A DNA stretch of 64,000 nucleotides from Narthecium ossifragum (Eukaryota > Streptophyta > Magnoliopsida > Dioscoreales > Nartheciaceae): the NCBI GenBank assembly GCA_963920575.1, contig OY986965.1, positions 6,961,134-7,025,133 of the forward strand. Reading direction: 5' to 3'. The notes under the pieces were generated by a model. The model was not told the DNA's origin. It did no database searches and saw only the letters and a list, made by a program, of their open reading frames with translations. Below are positions 1 to 11,089 of the stretch, in pieces (within the stretch, counting starts at the first letter, position 1; every line of letters starts with the position of its first letter). The position numbers and the translations under genes were made by a program.

Positions 1-1
1 C

Positions 2-1530
2 TCCGGCGTCCTCTCCCCCTTCAACTTCTCAAGAAGGCATGCACTAGTTTTTTCTCGTTGGCAAGCAATATTAAACTTCTTCTCTTCCATAAATATTGAG
101 TACTTATTTTGCTGGTGTGATCAATCAGAGCCACTGGAGACAATGATATCACCTTGAAGATACTCTACTGTGGAATATGCCACTCAGACCTCCACACCAT
201 CAAGAATGAGTGGAAACACACCGTCTATCCTGTTGTTCCCGGGTATGTTCATGATCTACACTTTATATACTGCCATTTATCAATCAAAATTTCAAGTCGA
301 TATACATATATTGGCATGCAGTGAACATTTCATAATTGATTTGTTCCTAATATATAGGCATGAGATTGTGGGCATTGTAACCGAAGTTGGGCGCGAGGTG
401 ACAAAATTCAAGGCCGGAGACAAGGTTGGTGTTGGTTGCCTGGTTGGCTCCTGCCAATCCTGCGAGAGTTGCGAGCAGGGCTTCGAGAACTACTGCCCCA
501 AGCAATTGCAAACCTACAATTCCATCTACCATGATGGGACCATGACCTACGGAGGATACTCTGACATGGTGGTGGTCGACGAGCATTTCGTCGTGCGTTT
601 CCCGGAGAACATGCCTCTCGACAAGGGCGCGCCGCTGCTCTGCGCCGGGGTCACTGTTTACAGCCCCATGAAGTACTCCGGACTGAATGAGCCAGGGAAA
701 CATCTCGGTGTGGTTGGTCTCGGAGGGCTCGGTCATGTGGCTGTCAAGTTTGGTAAGGCCTTTGGACTGAAGGTCACAGTCATCAGCTCATCCCCTAAGA
801 AGGAGAAAGAGGCTCTTGAACGACTAGGGGCCGATGCATTCCTTGTCAGCACCAATCCAGAGCAAATGCAGGTACATAAACCATGCCGTGATTGTTTAGA
901 TTCTATGAGAACTCTTTGCTCTTCATGTCTATATATTCTTAGACTATATTAATATAAACTCACATTCACTTATTGATTAAAGTTTTTAAGTCGAGTGATT
1001 AGAGTTCTTTCATCTATTGCTACCGAACCAATATGCCAATTCTCTTTGTCTGTTAGGCCGCCATGGGCACCATGGATGGTATCATCGATACAGTCTCTGC
1101 TATCCACCAACTGACACCTCTGATCTCGCTGCTTAAAGTTCATGGAAAGATGATAATGGTGGGAGGTCCCGAAAAGCCATTAGAGCTTCATGTTTTCCCT
1201 TTAATCATGGGTAAGCATAATATGTCTAACACGTACCATAAAACTATACGTAATGTTTAAACTTTGTTTCTGTCAAATGATATTGTTAATTAGAACTTGT
1301 CGATCATGTCTTTTGCTGCAGGTGGAAAGATTTTGGCAGGCAGTCTAATCGGAGGAATGAGGGATACTCAAGAGATGATAGATTTTGCTGCGAAGCACGG
1401 CATTACAGCAGATATTGAGCTCATTCGCTTTGATTATGTGAACAAAGCCATGGAGAGGCTTGCCAAAGCAGATGTGAGATATCGGTTCGTGATTGATGTG
1501 GAAAACTCCTTGACCATTAATGGCCAATAA
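2..1530 (+). CDS. Cinnamyl/mannitol alcohol dehydrogenase-like gene (3' part, five coding blocks)
   Basis: Zinc-dependent, NADP(H)-type medium-chain alcohol dehydrogenase of the CAD/mannitol-dehydrogenase-like family; the classical CAD reaction reduces hydroxycinnamaldehydes to monolignols in the cytosol, but substrates of this clade vary. Coding blocks with matching phase are 2-36, 129-242, 358-871, 1057-1210 and 1322-1530, about 341 codons. The family is about 360 aa, so roughly 20 N-terminal residues lie left of the window. Visible in order: catalytic-zinc GICHSD and PGHE; structural-zinc lobe [17 protein letters not shown]; the Cys of [11 protein letters not shown] (third zinc ligand); Rossmann [13 protein letters not shown] followed by SSSPKK (Ser typical of NADP preference); a conserved C-terminal block ending in TAA at 1528. 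Introns are 92, 115, 185 and 111 bp. Three are GT-AG and the first reads GC-AG. No stop or frameshift, so probably functional. Confidence 0.93.
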
Positions 1531-1657
1531 ATCAAGATGGCACAACAAATTGCTTCCAACGGTCGAGCCGAATTTTTTTAAAATTATGTTGGGTTGTTTT
1601 CTTGGAGGGGCATGACAGTTTTAATTAGAGTGTTAATTTATGTATATGGATATGTGA
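1531..1657. other. 3' flank of the alcohol dehydrogenase gene
   Basis: AT-rich sequence after the stop codon, presumably 3' UTR. No clear polyadenylation signal is resolved and no ORF is present. Confidence 0.5.
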
Positions 1658-1898
1658 CATGTGTAATGCATATGTTACCTATCGGTAGCTCACTGTCGAT
1701 TGTTGATCTAGTCCATCTGTAGCGAACTACTAATGGCTTAGAGCAAGCCATCGGTATCTCACTACTGAATTACTGATGGATTAGATCTATCGATTGGTAG
1801 CCCACTACTGATAGGCACCTATCGGTAGCTCACTACCGATTGTTTGATCTAGACCATCGATAATGGGTTACCGATAGGTGGCATGTGCATTACACATG
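1658..1898. repeat. Foldback/MITE-like element with about 30-bp terminal inverted repeats
   Basis: 1658-1687 (CATGTGTAATGCATATG, then TTACCTATCGGTA) pairs with 1869-1898 (TACCGATAGG, then TGCATTACACATG) with only a few mismatches. Inside, the box ATCGGTAGCTCACTACCGAT recurs in decayed form near 1680, 1750, 1795 and 1820. There is no ORF. Superfamily is uncertain and no clear target duplication is seen. Confidence 0.65.
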
Positions 1899-3019
1899 CC
1901 AACCTATCCATGCACACAAATCTTTTTTGTTTTAATTATAGTTAGCTGGAGAAAATTGAGGCATATATAATTGTACGGCTTCTGGCTTTTTATATCTTCC
2001 ACTGTACTCTTAAGTTATTGATAAAGGATTTGAGAAACTCTTGTATACTTAACCTTAGTCACTTGTGCTTGATATATAGAAATGATTCCCATATCGTGGT
2101 CTTTGGGTACTTTGAGTTGTTGTTGTCGTTCAAAATTCCAAAGGGCAACCGTCACATCAAACCACGCCGCCCGAGGAGGTTCATGACGTCGCGATGGTTG
2201 ATGACCGCCAGGTCACACTTCCAACGGTTGAATAGGAAGCGACGTGACGCCTGATATTCATCGCATAGATTTAATGATAGCGCCACCCATGTGGTCTAAC
2301 CACAAGATGGAGTCGAAAAGGTGCCAAGTACCACTAGTGTGGGAGAGAGTACGTTGATCCGCCGTTATTAATGAGATGGGACATGTGAGCATAGTCCCAA
2401 TGACAGTGATGATGATATCGGGATTGAATGCGACAACTATAACCCATTGACTAGTAACCCATCGCCTGCAAGAGACAAAACTTGGTCGTCGACGAAACAA
2501 ATTCATCGACATACAGGAGGTTGTTTCATGGGTACGTCAACGGGGCCAAGGCTTCCTCATCGATCGATGAAGGAAGTCAAAAAGCTCGAATCTGCTCGTC
2601 GATGCATAGACCATGAAGGTATAGGCGGAGTTGGGCACTTATATAACAAGTGCACGTCGACGTCGAGGGGAAGGGCCCGATGGACCTTTCATCATGTTAA
2701 ACTTAAGAAATCAAGGTGGACAAAATGTAAGGTTTAATGAGACACTTCGTGATTCACTCGAGTCGAGTTGACTAGACTCAACCGTTAGAAATGGAGTGGA
2801 AACCACGTAATGTAACAAATCTTATCGAACTTAGAGGCGTGGGAGTTCACCCAAAGAAGTAGATGCCACCGTTCCCCACCACGACATCCATGACGCCCAA
2901 AAGGATCACTCGGAGAAAGGGGAGGCCTCCGTTTCCCATGATGACGCCTGTGAGGCCCGCTGGGTCTATCGTGGGACAAGATGCCTGCGCCTGGAGGGCG
3001 GGGCTGAGTCGGGTAGCCG
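1899..3019. other. Intergenic stretch without recognisable genes
   Basis: Only short ORFs under 100 codons without recognisable motifs. The sequence from about 2140 is more GC-rich than the gene flank and may be a decayed repeat, but I could not match it to any element in this window. Confidence 0.4.
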
Positions 3020-3281
3020 AGTAAGCAATCCCACAACGCCTGGGTATGGTCCGGGGTTCGATATAAGTATATAGTAAGCCCTTAATAGACACAACGCGTT
3101 TTAAAGCCGTGCTGGCAGTGATCCGTCAGAAAAACTCCATAGTTAAGCGTGCTCGACCTGGAGTAGTCACGGGATGGGTGACCTACTGGAAAGTTTTCCC
3201 AGATTTCTGCAGTGAGCCAAAAGCGGACAATATAGTGTCGGGAGCCCGAGGCCGGGGCCCAGTGGAGGGCCGGGGCGTTAC
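3020..3281 (+). mobile_element. Cassandra-type (5S rRNA-bearing) LTR
   Basis: A 262-bp segment beginning near GTAAGCAATCCCACA and ending GGGGCGTTACA, terminal features typical of Cassandra TRIM LTRs. It has a TATA-like stretch (TATAAGTATATAG near 3062) and a 5S-derived core. No protein is encoded, as expected of this non-autonomous class. Only one LTR is seen, with no paired copy or internal PBS nearby, so it is probably a solo or truncated LTR. The left boundary is approximate. Confidence 0.72.
3118..3200 (+). other. 5S rRNA-derived segment inside the Cassandra LTR
   Basis: AGTTAAGCGTGCT (A-box region) and GATGGGTGACC (C-box region) are intact matches to the plant 5S rRNA internal promoter, with diverged sequence between. 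It is a 5S-like module within an LTR, not a functional 5S gene. Confidence 0.8.
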
Positions 3282-3412
3282 AACGCCCATGAAACAAACT
3301 ATGACTAGATTTCTGCGGTGAGCCAAAAGCGGACAATATTGTGTCGGGAGCCCGAGGCCGGGTCCCAGTGGAGGGCCGGGGCGTTACAACGCCCATGAAA
3401 CAAACTATGACT
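3201..3412 (+). repeat. Two tandem 106-bp units (Cassandra LTR tail plus flank)
   Basis: 3201-3306 and 3307-3412 are near-identical (about five differences). Each runs from AGATTTCTGC through the LTR end GGGGCGTTACA and 25 bp of flank (ACGCCCATGAAACAAAC...). The duplication therefore includes non-LTR flanking DNA and happened after insertion. Confidence 0.9.
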
Positions 3413-3957
3413 GCACGATCCCCATGTTGTGCACATTAACAGGAAGAGTTCTGCTAGCGGCACGTGGAAGGATTCCGTCAAATTATAAAAGGAATGGAGG
3501 GAGAATCAGAAGGGGCGATAAAAAAATCATTCGGCTACTATTATCGATCATTGAACTAGCTCTAGTTCCATTAGACTTGTTTGTTTGTTTTGATGTAATC
3601 GACTCTTTGGCGAGGTTGTAATTCATCAGTTGCGACATTAATCTAAGTAAGTAGCTGCTTATTGTAGTTATTTGATTTTATATTTCTTATGAATAGCATA
3701 ATTTGCGTTTTATTAATAGTTGTTATTTCACTTCGAAAATAGAAGTAGAACTTCGTTTAGGGCAAAAGTAACCTAATTAAATTAGCGGTCTCATGTTAGC
3801 TTAATTAGTTGTAATCTCAGTTAAATTCCCTTCGATTTTACAATTGAATATTGGTAGCTAGGTTGGGATCTAGGAACAAGCGTATAACACCCAAAAGTTC
3901 TCTTAAATTGAGGCACGGTAGAACCCCACCATTTTGACCTTCACGCCGGTTGACGCA

Positions 3958-5491
3958 TGATTATGCCCAAAAAGATATTACAACAGTCACAACAATATAG
4001 CCTAAGAGGGCGGTCGTATCCACAAAGAGACAGTGGCTAGGATTACACAATTATGAGAGGATAAAAGTAAAATAGTAAAAAATCGATTATGTTTGAACCA
4101 AAAACAAGCAAAGGTTGGATGTTTTTAGAGAAGTTTCTTAAAGATTAATGTGGCATGGCATTGGAGATCTCTCACTTGAACTCGAGTATTTCTCTCACCC
4201 TCTATCCTGTTAGATACACAATTGGTGGATTCATATCCCAATCTCGCCAGTCTGAATATATTGAACTACAAATCATAGCGAGCAACAATAATAACTCTCA
4301 TGGATCATTCTCCCTTTATGAATCATGCAACTATCACATTGTTCAATTAGATTCAAAGACAACGATATATTTCAGCGATAACGCATCAAAGATATTAAAC
4401 CCTAAGACGATGATATGCTTAAACAATAACGCAACAGAAAATCTGATTAACAAAGGAACAACAAATTAAACCATGCCCAAGAACATCACTGATTATATAT
4501 GAGAAGAATCAAATCCCAACTCAGGCACATTCAAAAGATCTAAAACAAATGGGAAAATAGATCCATACGAGAGTTGTATCAACAATAAAATCAAAACAGG
4601 ATTTCAGATGAGGAGAAAAACTCTTATTCAAGCTTGATCACCCCTCCGCCTTGCCAAAATGATCTACTCATCCATGGATGATGAAGAAATCTCCAAAAGG
4701 TCTCCAAGAAGTCTTCCAAAAGTCCCCAAAAAGCCTCATTTGAATAACCCTAAGTTTCCTATTTATAGGCTCCAAAGGTCTTCAGCTCGGATTAGATTTG
4801 CACCCTTGATTTTGCTTAACTGCTATAAAATGATCGATCATTTAGGGATGATGATCGATCATTTTATCCCGTAGAACTGTTATGCCCCAAGGATGATTGA
4901 TCATTTTAAAGAAGATGATCGATCATTTGTATCGTTGATTTTCTCAATCTTCTCAGCTGTGAAGATGATCGATCGTTTCAAAGAAAATGATCGATCCGGT
5001 TAAACATGGTTCTCTATCATCTCTGACTGCATAAAATGATCAATCATTACAGGGGATGAAGATCGATCATTTGTCCTATGTATTTTCTCTTTTGCCATTC
5101 AGACTGTACCATTGGTACTAAAAATGCCGTAACTTCATCTAGGAAACTCGGAATCATGAATTGTAAAATTTTATAGAAACTAGACTTCAAGAGCGTTCCA
5201 ACCATATGTGACACATCATCTGATTCTTCATGAGCATGTACAGTTTAATCTTTCAAGTTGACCCATGTAATCTTTTCAGCTTCTTTTAGCTCCAATTTTC
5301 TGCATTATTCAAACAACTATGTGAAGTAACATATAAATATAAAACTGGTAATAAAGATGTTGATTAAGGATAATAATCTAGCAATTGAGATTGTTATAAG
5401 ACTGTTCAGAGTGCACTTTCATGCACTTATCAACGAACCTAACGCGTCTAGCAACATGGTACTAATCCCGGGTACGTACAATTTTTGAGCA
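3958..5491 (-). mobile_element. Solo LTR, Athila-like, antisense
   Basis: A 1534-bp LTR, TG...CA on the minus strand, flanked by ACGCA (3953-3957) and ACACA (5492-5496), a 4/5 target duplication. It sits exactly at the LTR/PBS junction of element C. Segments around 5090-5260 match the LTRs of element A (for example GACTTCAAGAGCGTTCC against GACTTCCAGAGCTTTCC at 24966). It has a minus-strand TATA box at 4759-4768 and six GATCGATC boxes (4832-5068), all flanked T...A or close to it. No internal region remains, so it is the product of LTR-LTR recombination. Confidence 0.75.
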
Positions 5492-5536
5492 ACACATTTT
5501 TTGGTTACCACAGCAGGAGACCAAAAATACCAGCTA

Positions 5537-7729
5537 TGTGAGGACCCGTTCCTCAAACCTGGCTCGACTGTGTTTGTCGAGGGTCGTTTCACACTCGCGC
5601 TGTGCACACAAGACCTTGGGATGATGTCTTTGTTTGATTAGAACCCTTAGGTGTGACCTGGATCGAAGATCTGGGTTCGGGCATGAGTGTTTGCCCATTT
5701 GCCACTTTTCAGTATGAGAAGATCGATCTTTTAGGGATAGAGGATTGATCTCCTTGTGCATGGAAAGTCTTCGCCTTGTCACGAGATCCATCTTCATGGG
5801 GGGTGAAGATCGATTTCCCTGGTTGTGACTGGTCGTATAAGTAGGACCTGTCTCTTTCCTTTGGATTTCTTTTGGAAATCCTTGGACGGGCTCAAATTAG
5901 GTGGCTTGGGGAGGATCGTTTGGACGATCCAAAGCTTGTTGAGATGGATTTGGAGCCTTCCATTTGTTCTAGGTAGGGATCTCTACCCAGATCTTAAGAT
6001 TTGACAGTTTAGGGTTTGTTTTGTTCTCTTTAGCTTAGATCTTTGTGTTTAGCTGTTGGTTTTCTATTTTCTTGGTGTTTTTGGACTCCCCTAGTCCTAC
6101 GCTTTTCGATTCCTGAGTTTTGTGAAGTTTAGTTTGGTATTTTGTGAGTTTTTCGGCGTTTTCTCCGATGGGTTTCCGGCGAGGCATAAGAAGGATCGAT
6201 CTTCTTGAGAAGAAGATCGATCTCTCTTGTGATCTCACGCCTAGCCTGTGAAGGATTGATCTTAATGTGTATGAATATCGGTCTCTTGCTTGACTAGGGC
6301 GGTGTTGTGCTGGCCTGAGGAAGATCGATCTTCATTGGAGGTGAAGGTCGATCCTTTCCTTGGCAGTGGACCTGTGTGAAAAAGATCGATCTTCATTGGA
6401 GATGAAGATCGATTTTCATTGGAGGTGAAGATCGATCTCCTTGTGTAGTAAGCTGATTGGTTTGGTTTTCATTGGTTTTGATTTCAAATCAACTCAGTTT
6501 TCTTTTATGTCCTTCCTATTGTTAGAATTAGGACATCATGATGTTTTAATCGTAATTTCACGATTTTCTTTCGAGTTTTACGATGATTTGTGTTCCGGAT
6601 CGTTTTACCGACTTTTGTGGATTTTAATCGGTTTTTCGATAAGCATGTGATAGTTGTAGTTGCGTTTATTTATTATGCTTTATTTAGTTGTAACTTGTGA
6701 TAATTAGATCCTTATTGCTTTGTGGTTGAACCAAGGGGGTAAGGTCCCTTGGGATGTATAGATAATGTAACTTATTATTTGTTGATGTGCCATATAGAGA
6801 CAAATAAGTCAGATGCTTGCATAGATGCATGCATTTGATTGCATTAGGTGCATTCTAGGTTAGGACGTGGGTGATGGGTTGATCGTCGATCCAAGGCTCT
6901 CGGGTCTAGCTCTAGGGCCATAGTTGGATAGCCAGGTCTATGGCGAGATTGTTGTACTACTTGGTTTACCACATCATAGTTCTTGAGGTGTAGAGGTCGT
7001 GTTGTTCTGCCTTGCCAAGGTTAAAGTGTGGGTGTGCTTTACTTACCTGTTTTTGAGTTAGGGATGCACTCGAGGTGCTCTGAAATCCATGGTCACCTCG
7101 TTTACGTTTGGGGAGCGCTAAACCCGTGTGATCCCCGGCGTGGTTCGCGATTGAGGAGTGCCTACAGCCAGCGTGATCCCCGTCATGGGTGTATGGCGAT
7201 TGGGGAGAGTCCAGAGCCGGCGTGATCCCCATCATATTTTCATGCTTGTAGTTAGTTGCGCCTTTGGCTTGGCAAGGAGACGGTTCAGTTTCAGTTTCCC
7301 CTTCCTTGAGTGTGACGTAGAGTAGAACCCTACTGGGCTTTGCTACTCACTCCTACCGGGGCTGCGTTTGCAGGTGTAGACACCAGTGCTTTCGTAGCTC
7401 TCAGTAGATCAGCTTTTGGCGGCGCGTTGACTTCTGGAGGGCTTTGAGGTGATTAATGATCTGATCGTACAGTTTGACAATTTTGTATACAGTATCCCTT
7501 GAGCATCAGTTTATATGTATAATTTTCGTCTTTACGTAATTTTGATTTAAATCTGTACAACTTTGATGTTAATGGAATAGTATGTTTTTAGATTACAATT
7601 ATGCCATAAGAAGTCAAATGTTTAAATTATTGTGGTAATTGTTGTATCGCGCCAGATTGGAAGTGAATAGGTGTAGCTCCCTCCCCTCACATTCCGTGGT
7701 CGGGATTGGTGTATCCCGAGGTGGGGCAT
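5537..7729 (+). mobile_element. Tekay/Del-like solo LTR B (left part; ends at 14266-14269)
   Basis: Starts TGTGAGGACC, as do the other Tekay-like LTRs here when read in their own sense. It contains the shared segment around 7290-7380 (TAGAACCCTACTGGGCTTTG...) and is cut at 7729 by element A. The last bases of the LTR (GACA, 14266-14269) lie beyond the insertion. Flanks AGCTA (5532-5536) and ACCTA (14270-14274) give a 4/5 target duplication, so it was a solo LTR of about 2.2 kb inside element C. Dyad boxes lie at 5721-5728 and 6190-6440; a TATAAG candidate is at 5836. Confidence 0.75.
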
Positions 7730-9386
7730 TGATGAGACGTGAAAAATACACAAGTTAACCCCTTAATTTACCTTTATTAGTCTTCGAGCAAGGTATTTCT
7801 AATAATCTTCATGGTATTTCAGGTACAAGAGCCTTCAATAGAAGTTAGATCAACTTTGGAGCGTAAACGAGCCTATTCGAGTACATTTAGGTACATGGGT
7901 CAACTTCAAAGATTAAACTGTACCTTCTCAGGAAGAACCAGATAATGTACCATATATCATTGGAAAGGTCTGGAAGTCTAGTTTCAGAAGAATTTTACGG
8001 TTCATGATTCCGAGTTTCCTAGATGAAGTTATGGCATTTTTCGTACCAATGCGCAGAGCTGAATGGCAAAAGAGATAATATGCGAAAAAGAAGATCGATC
8101 CTCACTATGGGAAGGATCGATCCCTTTTGCACATTTTCCAGTGACAGGTTGCAACATTCTCTAGGATCGATCCTTATCTACTGAAGGATCGATCCTCATC
8201 GGGGCGTAGCCAGAACTCAAGAGGAGGATCGATCCTTTACCCTATAAGGATCGATCCTTTTGTGCCAGCCGAACAAAATCAATGGTCCAGATCTAATCCG
8301 AGTGGGGGATGCTTGGAGGCTATAAATAGACCCCTTTTGGGGGATTTTGGGGATTCCTTTGGACAAGAAAAGGCTAAGGAAAGGGGCAACCCCCTTGGGC
8401 AAGGAAGGGAGCTCTCATCCAAGAGGGAGGAGATTGATGAAGAAGAGGATCCATCTCTTCTCCATGGCTTCTCCATCAAAGATGAGTAGCTAATCTATTT
8501 ACCTAGTGGAATACCATGATGTTTTAGGTTTTTATTTGTAGTTTTCTTTGGATTTGGATATTGTAATCCTTATGAGATAAGATTGTATGGATTTTTTCTT
8601 CATTTCTATACCTTTGTAGTTGGATTCTAATGTTGGATGGATGCATCTTTTTATATGCATAAGCTAGAACCTTATGCCCAATAGGTGTTTGTTGATATTC
8701 CCCAATGAGTAGGTTGTGCTAGAACCATGACCACTTGTGTTGAAGGGAGTCTTGGCTCTAGGTTCGGGACTTGGTTGTGCTAGAACCACTCCAATCCACA
8801 TCTAACCTAGCATCTATCCTATCTTTTGTAGTGTATTGGATGCGATGTGCTAGAACCACCTCGATCCATTACCGTACTCCATACAACCCGATTCCTTGCG
8901 ACGAGATGATCCTAACCCGACTTCTGGTTGGCGATGATTGTAGCTAATCCCTCGATCGTCGACTTTCTAGCATACACCTAGTGCGACGGATAGTCTTTAA
9001 CTAGTTATTCGTTAGCGACGACCTTTGTTAGCCACAAGGTAGTCGATATTGTAGTGTCTCGATAGGATTGCGCATCTTGATTCATTAGAAAGCTATGATT
9101 GAGCCTAATCCGGATTGGGATTCCCTAGGACCTCTCTCTATCCATTGAGTCATTTACATGCTTTCTTAGTTTCCTTATCATAAAACCCAAAAACCATTTC
9201 TTTTATTATCCTTTATAGGAACACTTAGATTGAGGTAAGTAATTTAATTGTTTCCTTATGCATTCCCTGTGGATTCGACTCGGACTCACCGCTTGCTACC
9301 CCAAAAGGTAGTTAGTTAGGAGTTCGATTATAAATTTGTAATTTTGATCGGGCGCGTTAAGCCGCAACACTTTTCACGTCCCATCA
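7730..9386 (+). repeat. 5' LTR of element A
   Basis: TGATGAGACG ... CGTCCCATCA, 1657 bp. U3 holds six GATCGATC boxes (8093-8256), all but the first in the form GGATCGATCC. A TATA box TATAAATAGA lies at 8321-8330, 65 bp after the last box. Confidence 0.93.
8093..8256 (+). promoter_or_regulatory. Array of six GATCGATC dyad boxes upstream of TATA (5' LTR of A)
   Basis: Boxes at 8093, 8115, 8165, 8187, 8227 and 8249 (starts), arranged as three pairs 22 bp apart. The same array is at 12967-13130 in the 3' LTR, with TATA at 13195. Position directly upstream of the core promoter suggests regulatory binding sites; function is inferred. Confidence 0.6.
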
Positions 9387-9392
9387 AAATTT

Positions 9393-9410
9393 TGGCGCCG
9401 TTGCCGGGGA
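9393..9410 (+). other. Primer-binding site of element A (tRNA-Asp type)
   Basis: TGGCGCCGTTGCCGGGGA, 6 bp after the 5' LTR end. It complements the 3' end of plant tRNA-Asp. Confidence 0.85.
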
Positions 9411-9667
9411 GTGCTATCGGAAATGATTGAAGTGCTTTGCTTAATCTAGTGTTTCTTGTAAATATCTTCAATTTTAAATTTTGTTTCATATCTTTAAAAA
9501 AAAAGAGAGAGTTGTACTTACAATTGCTATATCTTTGTGTTGATAGGAGACGTCTCCGGCAAGACTTCGACGATCAAGATTGGCGACGGACGTCTCGTGC
9601 TTGGACCGGCCCATTGTAAAATATTTCTACCTTTTGGCTTGGTCTTTGTTTATGTGATTGTTTATAC

Positions 9668-11089
9668 ATGGCCGATAAGTATATGCCACCGGGTGCCACA
9701 TTGAACAATTATTTTCTACCACCTAATTATGCATCCGCTTATGTTAACGATACATATGGTTTCTCAAACTCGACATATGATTTGCATTCATACACCTATG
9801 ATGCGGATTTGAGTAATCATCCATACTCTTATTGGCAACCCCAAGGTCAATACCCTCTTGATGTTCAACCACAAAACATGAGCTCACCCGACCAATATTT
9901 TGCACTTAGCTCTACATCGCCCTATCTTTCTCAAACACAATACCCCCCACCCCAACATTGGTACGAGCCCTCCATTTCCTTTGAACCACAAGCACAAATA
10001 GATCCATCTTTAGATGAAAGGATCCTTAAAGCTCTAGAGACATTTGAAGCACAAAACCAACTTATACATTCCCACTCACAATCATTAGCCAATATAGAAG
10101 TCCAAATTGGACAACTAGCTTCCTTGATCGATTCATATTATGATGAGGTTGATGGTTGTGTGAGTGAGGTAGTGCCTTCTAATTTTAATGATGATGCGTG
10201 TAATACTTATCTTACCAATGTTAGTGATACATGCAAATGCAACTATGAGGTTCCTAATGAGGCTTCGCTCGTTCATGATAGTTTGAATGATGTTTTGCCG
10301 GTGCGTGATGATACTATTGACGATGTTTTGTCGGTATATGTTGATTTTGTGAATGAGCCAAAGCCTCCGATTTTTGTTAATCTTGACATTGATGAGAAGG
10401 ATGAATGCATGCATGATTTTATACCTCCTATTTGTCAGGATATTGTTTCTAATGTTTATCCATTCGTTGGTTGTGATGCATGCGAGGGGAAGATTGCTAA
10501 GAGAGTTTGTAATGATGATCTTATGCATGTTTGTGATAAGTTGGATGATGATTTACTTATGTTAGTTAAGTATGATACTTTTGATCATCATTGTGAGATC
10601 TCCTTACGGAGACCTCAAATTGAGTGTCAAGCTTTTCCATCATCCATGCTTGTTGAACATTGTGAGATGACGAACCTTGTTTTTCCATCTTTCTTAAGCC
10701 ATGCCGAATATGATTGTAATTTCATCAAAGACTCTTGCAAGACTTCCCGTCTTTCAAGCATCTTGTTTCCTAAGGACCTAATCTTTTTCTTTGATGAAGA
10801 TTGTTTGCATGGCTTTATTTCTCTTCGGCTCATGTATTATTTCACCTTGAATCATTGGCCACCAAAAGTTGACTTAAGGATGGCTCCATTTGATGAAGTA
10901 CATGGATCGAAGGCTAGTGAATGGCTAGTGCATAAACCTTCGTATAAATTGGACCCTCCTTTCTTCTTTGATAAATCATGTTTGCACGTCCTCTCTATTC
11001 TTCAATCCATGTATTTCTTTACGTGGAACCATCGGCCACCCAAATTCAATTGTGTTGTACATAGCATAACGTCGGGCAGAAGACGGTAA
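9668..11089 (+). CDS. Unrecognised 473-aa protein of non-autonomous element A
   Basis: The only long ORF of element A, starting MADKYMPPGATLNNYF. Residues 1-125 are rich in Tyr, Pro, Gln and Ser, without charge clusters. Residues about 128-160 hold a short predicted helix/coil with SLANIEVQIGQLASLI, reminiscent of the NLEVQIGQLA segment downstream of gag in many Ty3/gypsy elements. Residues about 165-300 are strongly acidic with scattered Cys. The C-terminal third contains two related blocks (FFFDEDCLHGFISLRLMYYF and FFFDKSCLHVLSILQSMYFF), each followed by NHWPPK/NHRPPK, an internal repeat. No zinc knuckle, protease or RT motifs. Conserved length and an open frame suggest it is, or recently was, expressed. 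Possibly a diverged gag-related accessory protein; function unknown. Confidence 0.7.
   Translation: MADKYMPPGATLNNYFLPPNYASAYVNDTYGFSNSTYDLHSYTYDADLSNHPYSYWQPQGQYPLDVQPQNMSSPDQYFALSSTSPYLSQTQYPPPQHWYEPSISFEPQAQIDPSLDERILKALETFEAQNQLIHSHSQSLANIEVQIGQLASLIDSYYDEVDGCVSEVVPSNFNDDACNTYLTNVSDTCKCNYEVPNEASLVHDSLNDVLPVRDDTIDDVLSVYVDFVNEPKPPIFVNLDIDEKDECMHDFIPPICQDIVSNVYPFVGCDACEGKIAKRVCNDDLMHVCDKLDDDLLMLVKYDTFDHHCEISLRRPQIECQAFPSSMLVEHCEMTNLVFPSFLSHAEYDCNFIKDSCKTSRLSSILFPKDLIFFFDEDCLHGFISLRLMYYFTLNHWPPKVDLRMAPFDEVHGSKASEWLVHKPSYKLDPPFFFDKSCLHVLSILQSMYFFTWNHRPPKFNCVVHSITSGRRR

Noticed and set aside
347..736. Antisense ORF of 129 codons
   Set aside because: Shadow of the alcohol dehydrogenase exon; no domain.
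170..952. Single 260-codon ORF over the alcohol dehydrogenase
   Set aside because: It reads through two introns; the spliced model keeps family motifs in phase and removes non-homologous stretches.
3118..3200. Functional 5S rRNA gene
   Set aside because: Partial, diverged, and embedded in an LTR with Cassandra-like ends.
8093..8256. GATCGATC repeats as a CRISPR-like array or a bacterial Dam/DnaA-type region
   Set aside because: Boxes are only 8-10 bp, spacing is irregular, and the context is plant LTR promoters with TATA boxes.
10133..10528. 131-codon antisense ORF
   Set aside because: Shadow of the acidic part of the 473-aa ORF of element A.
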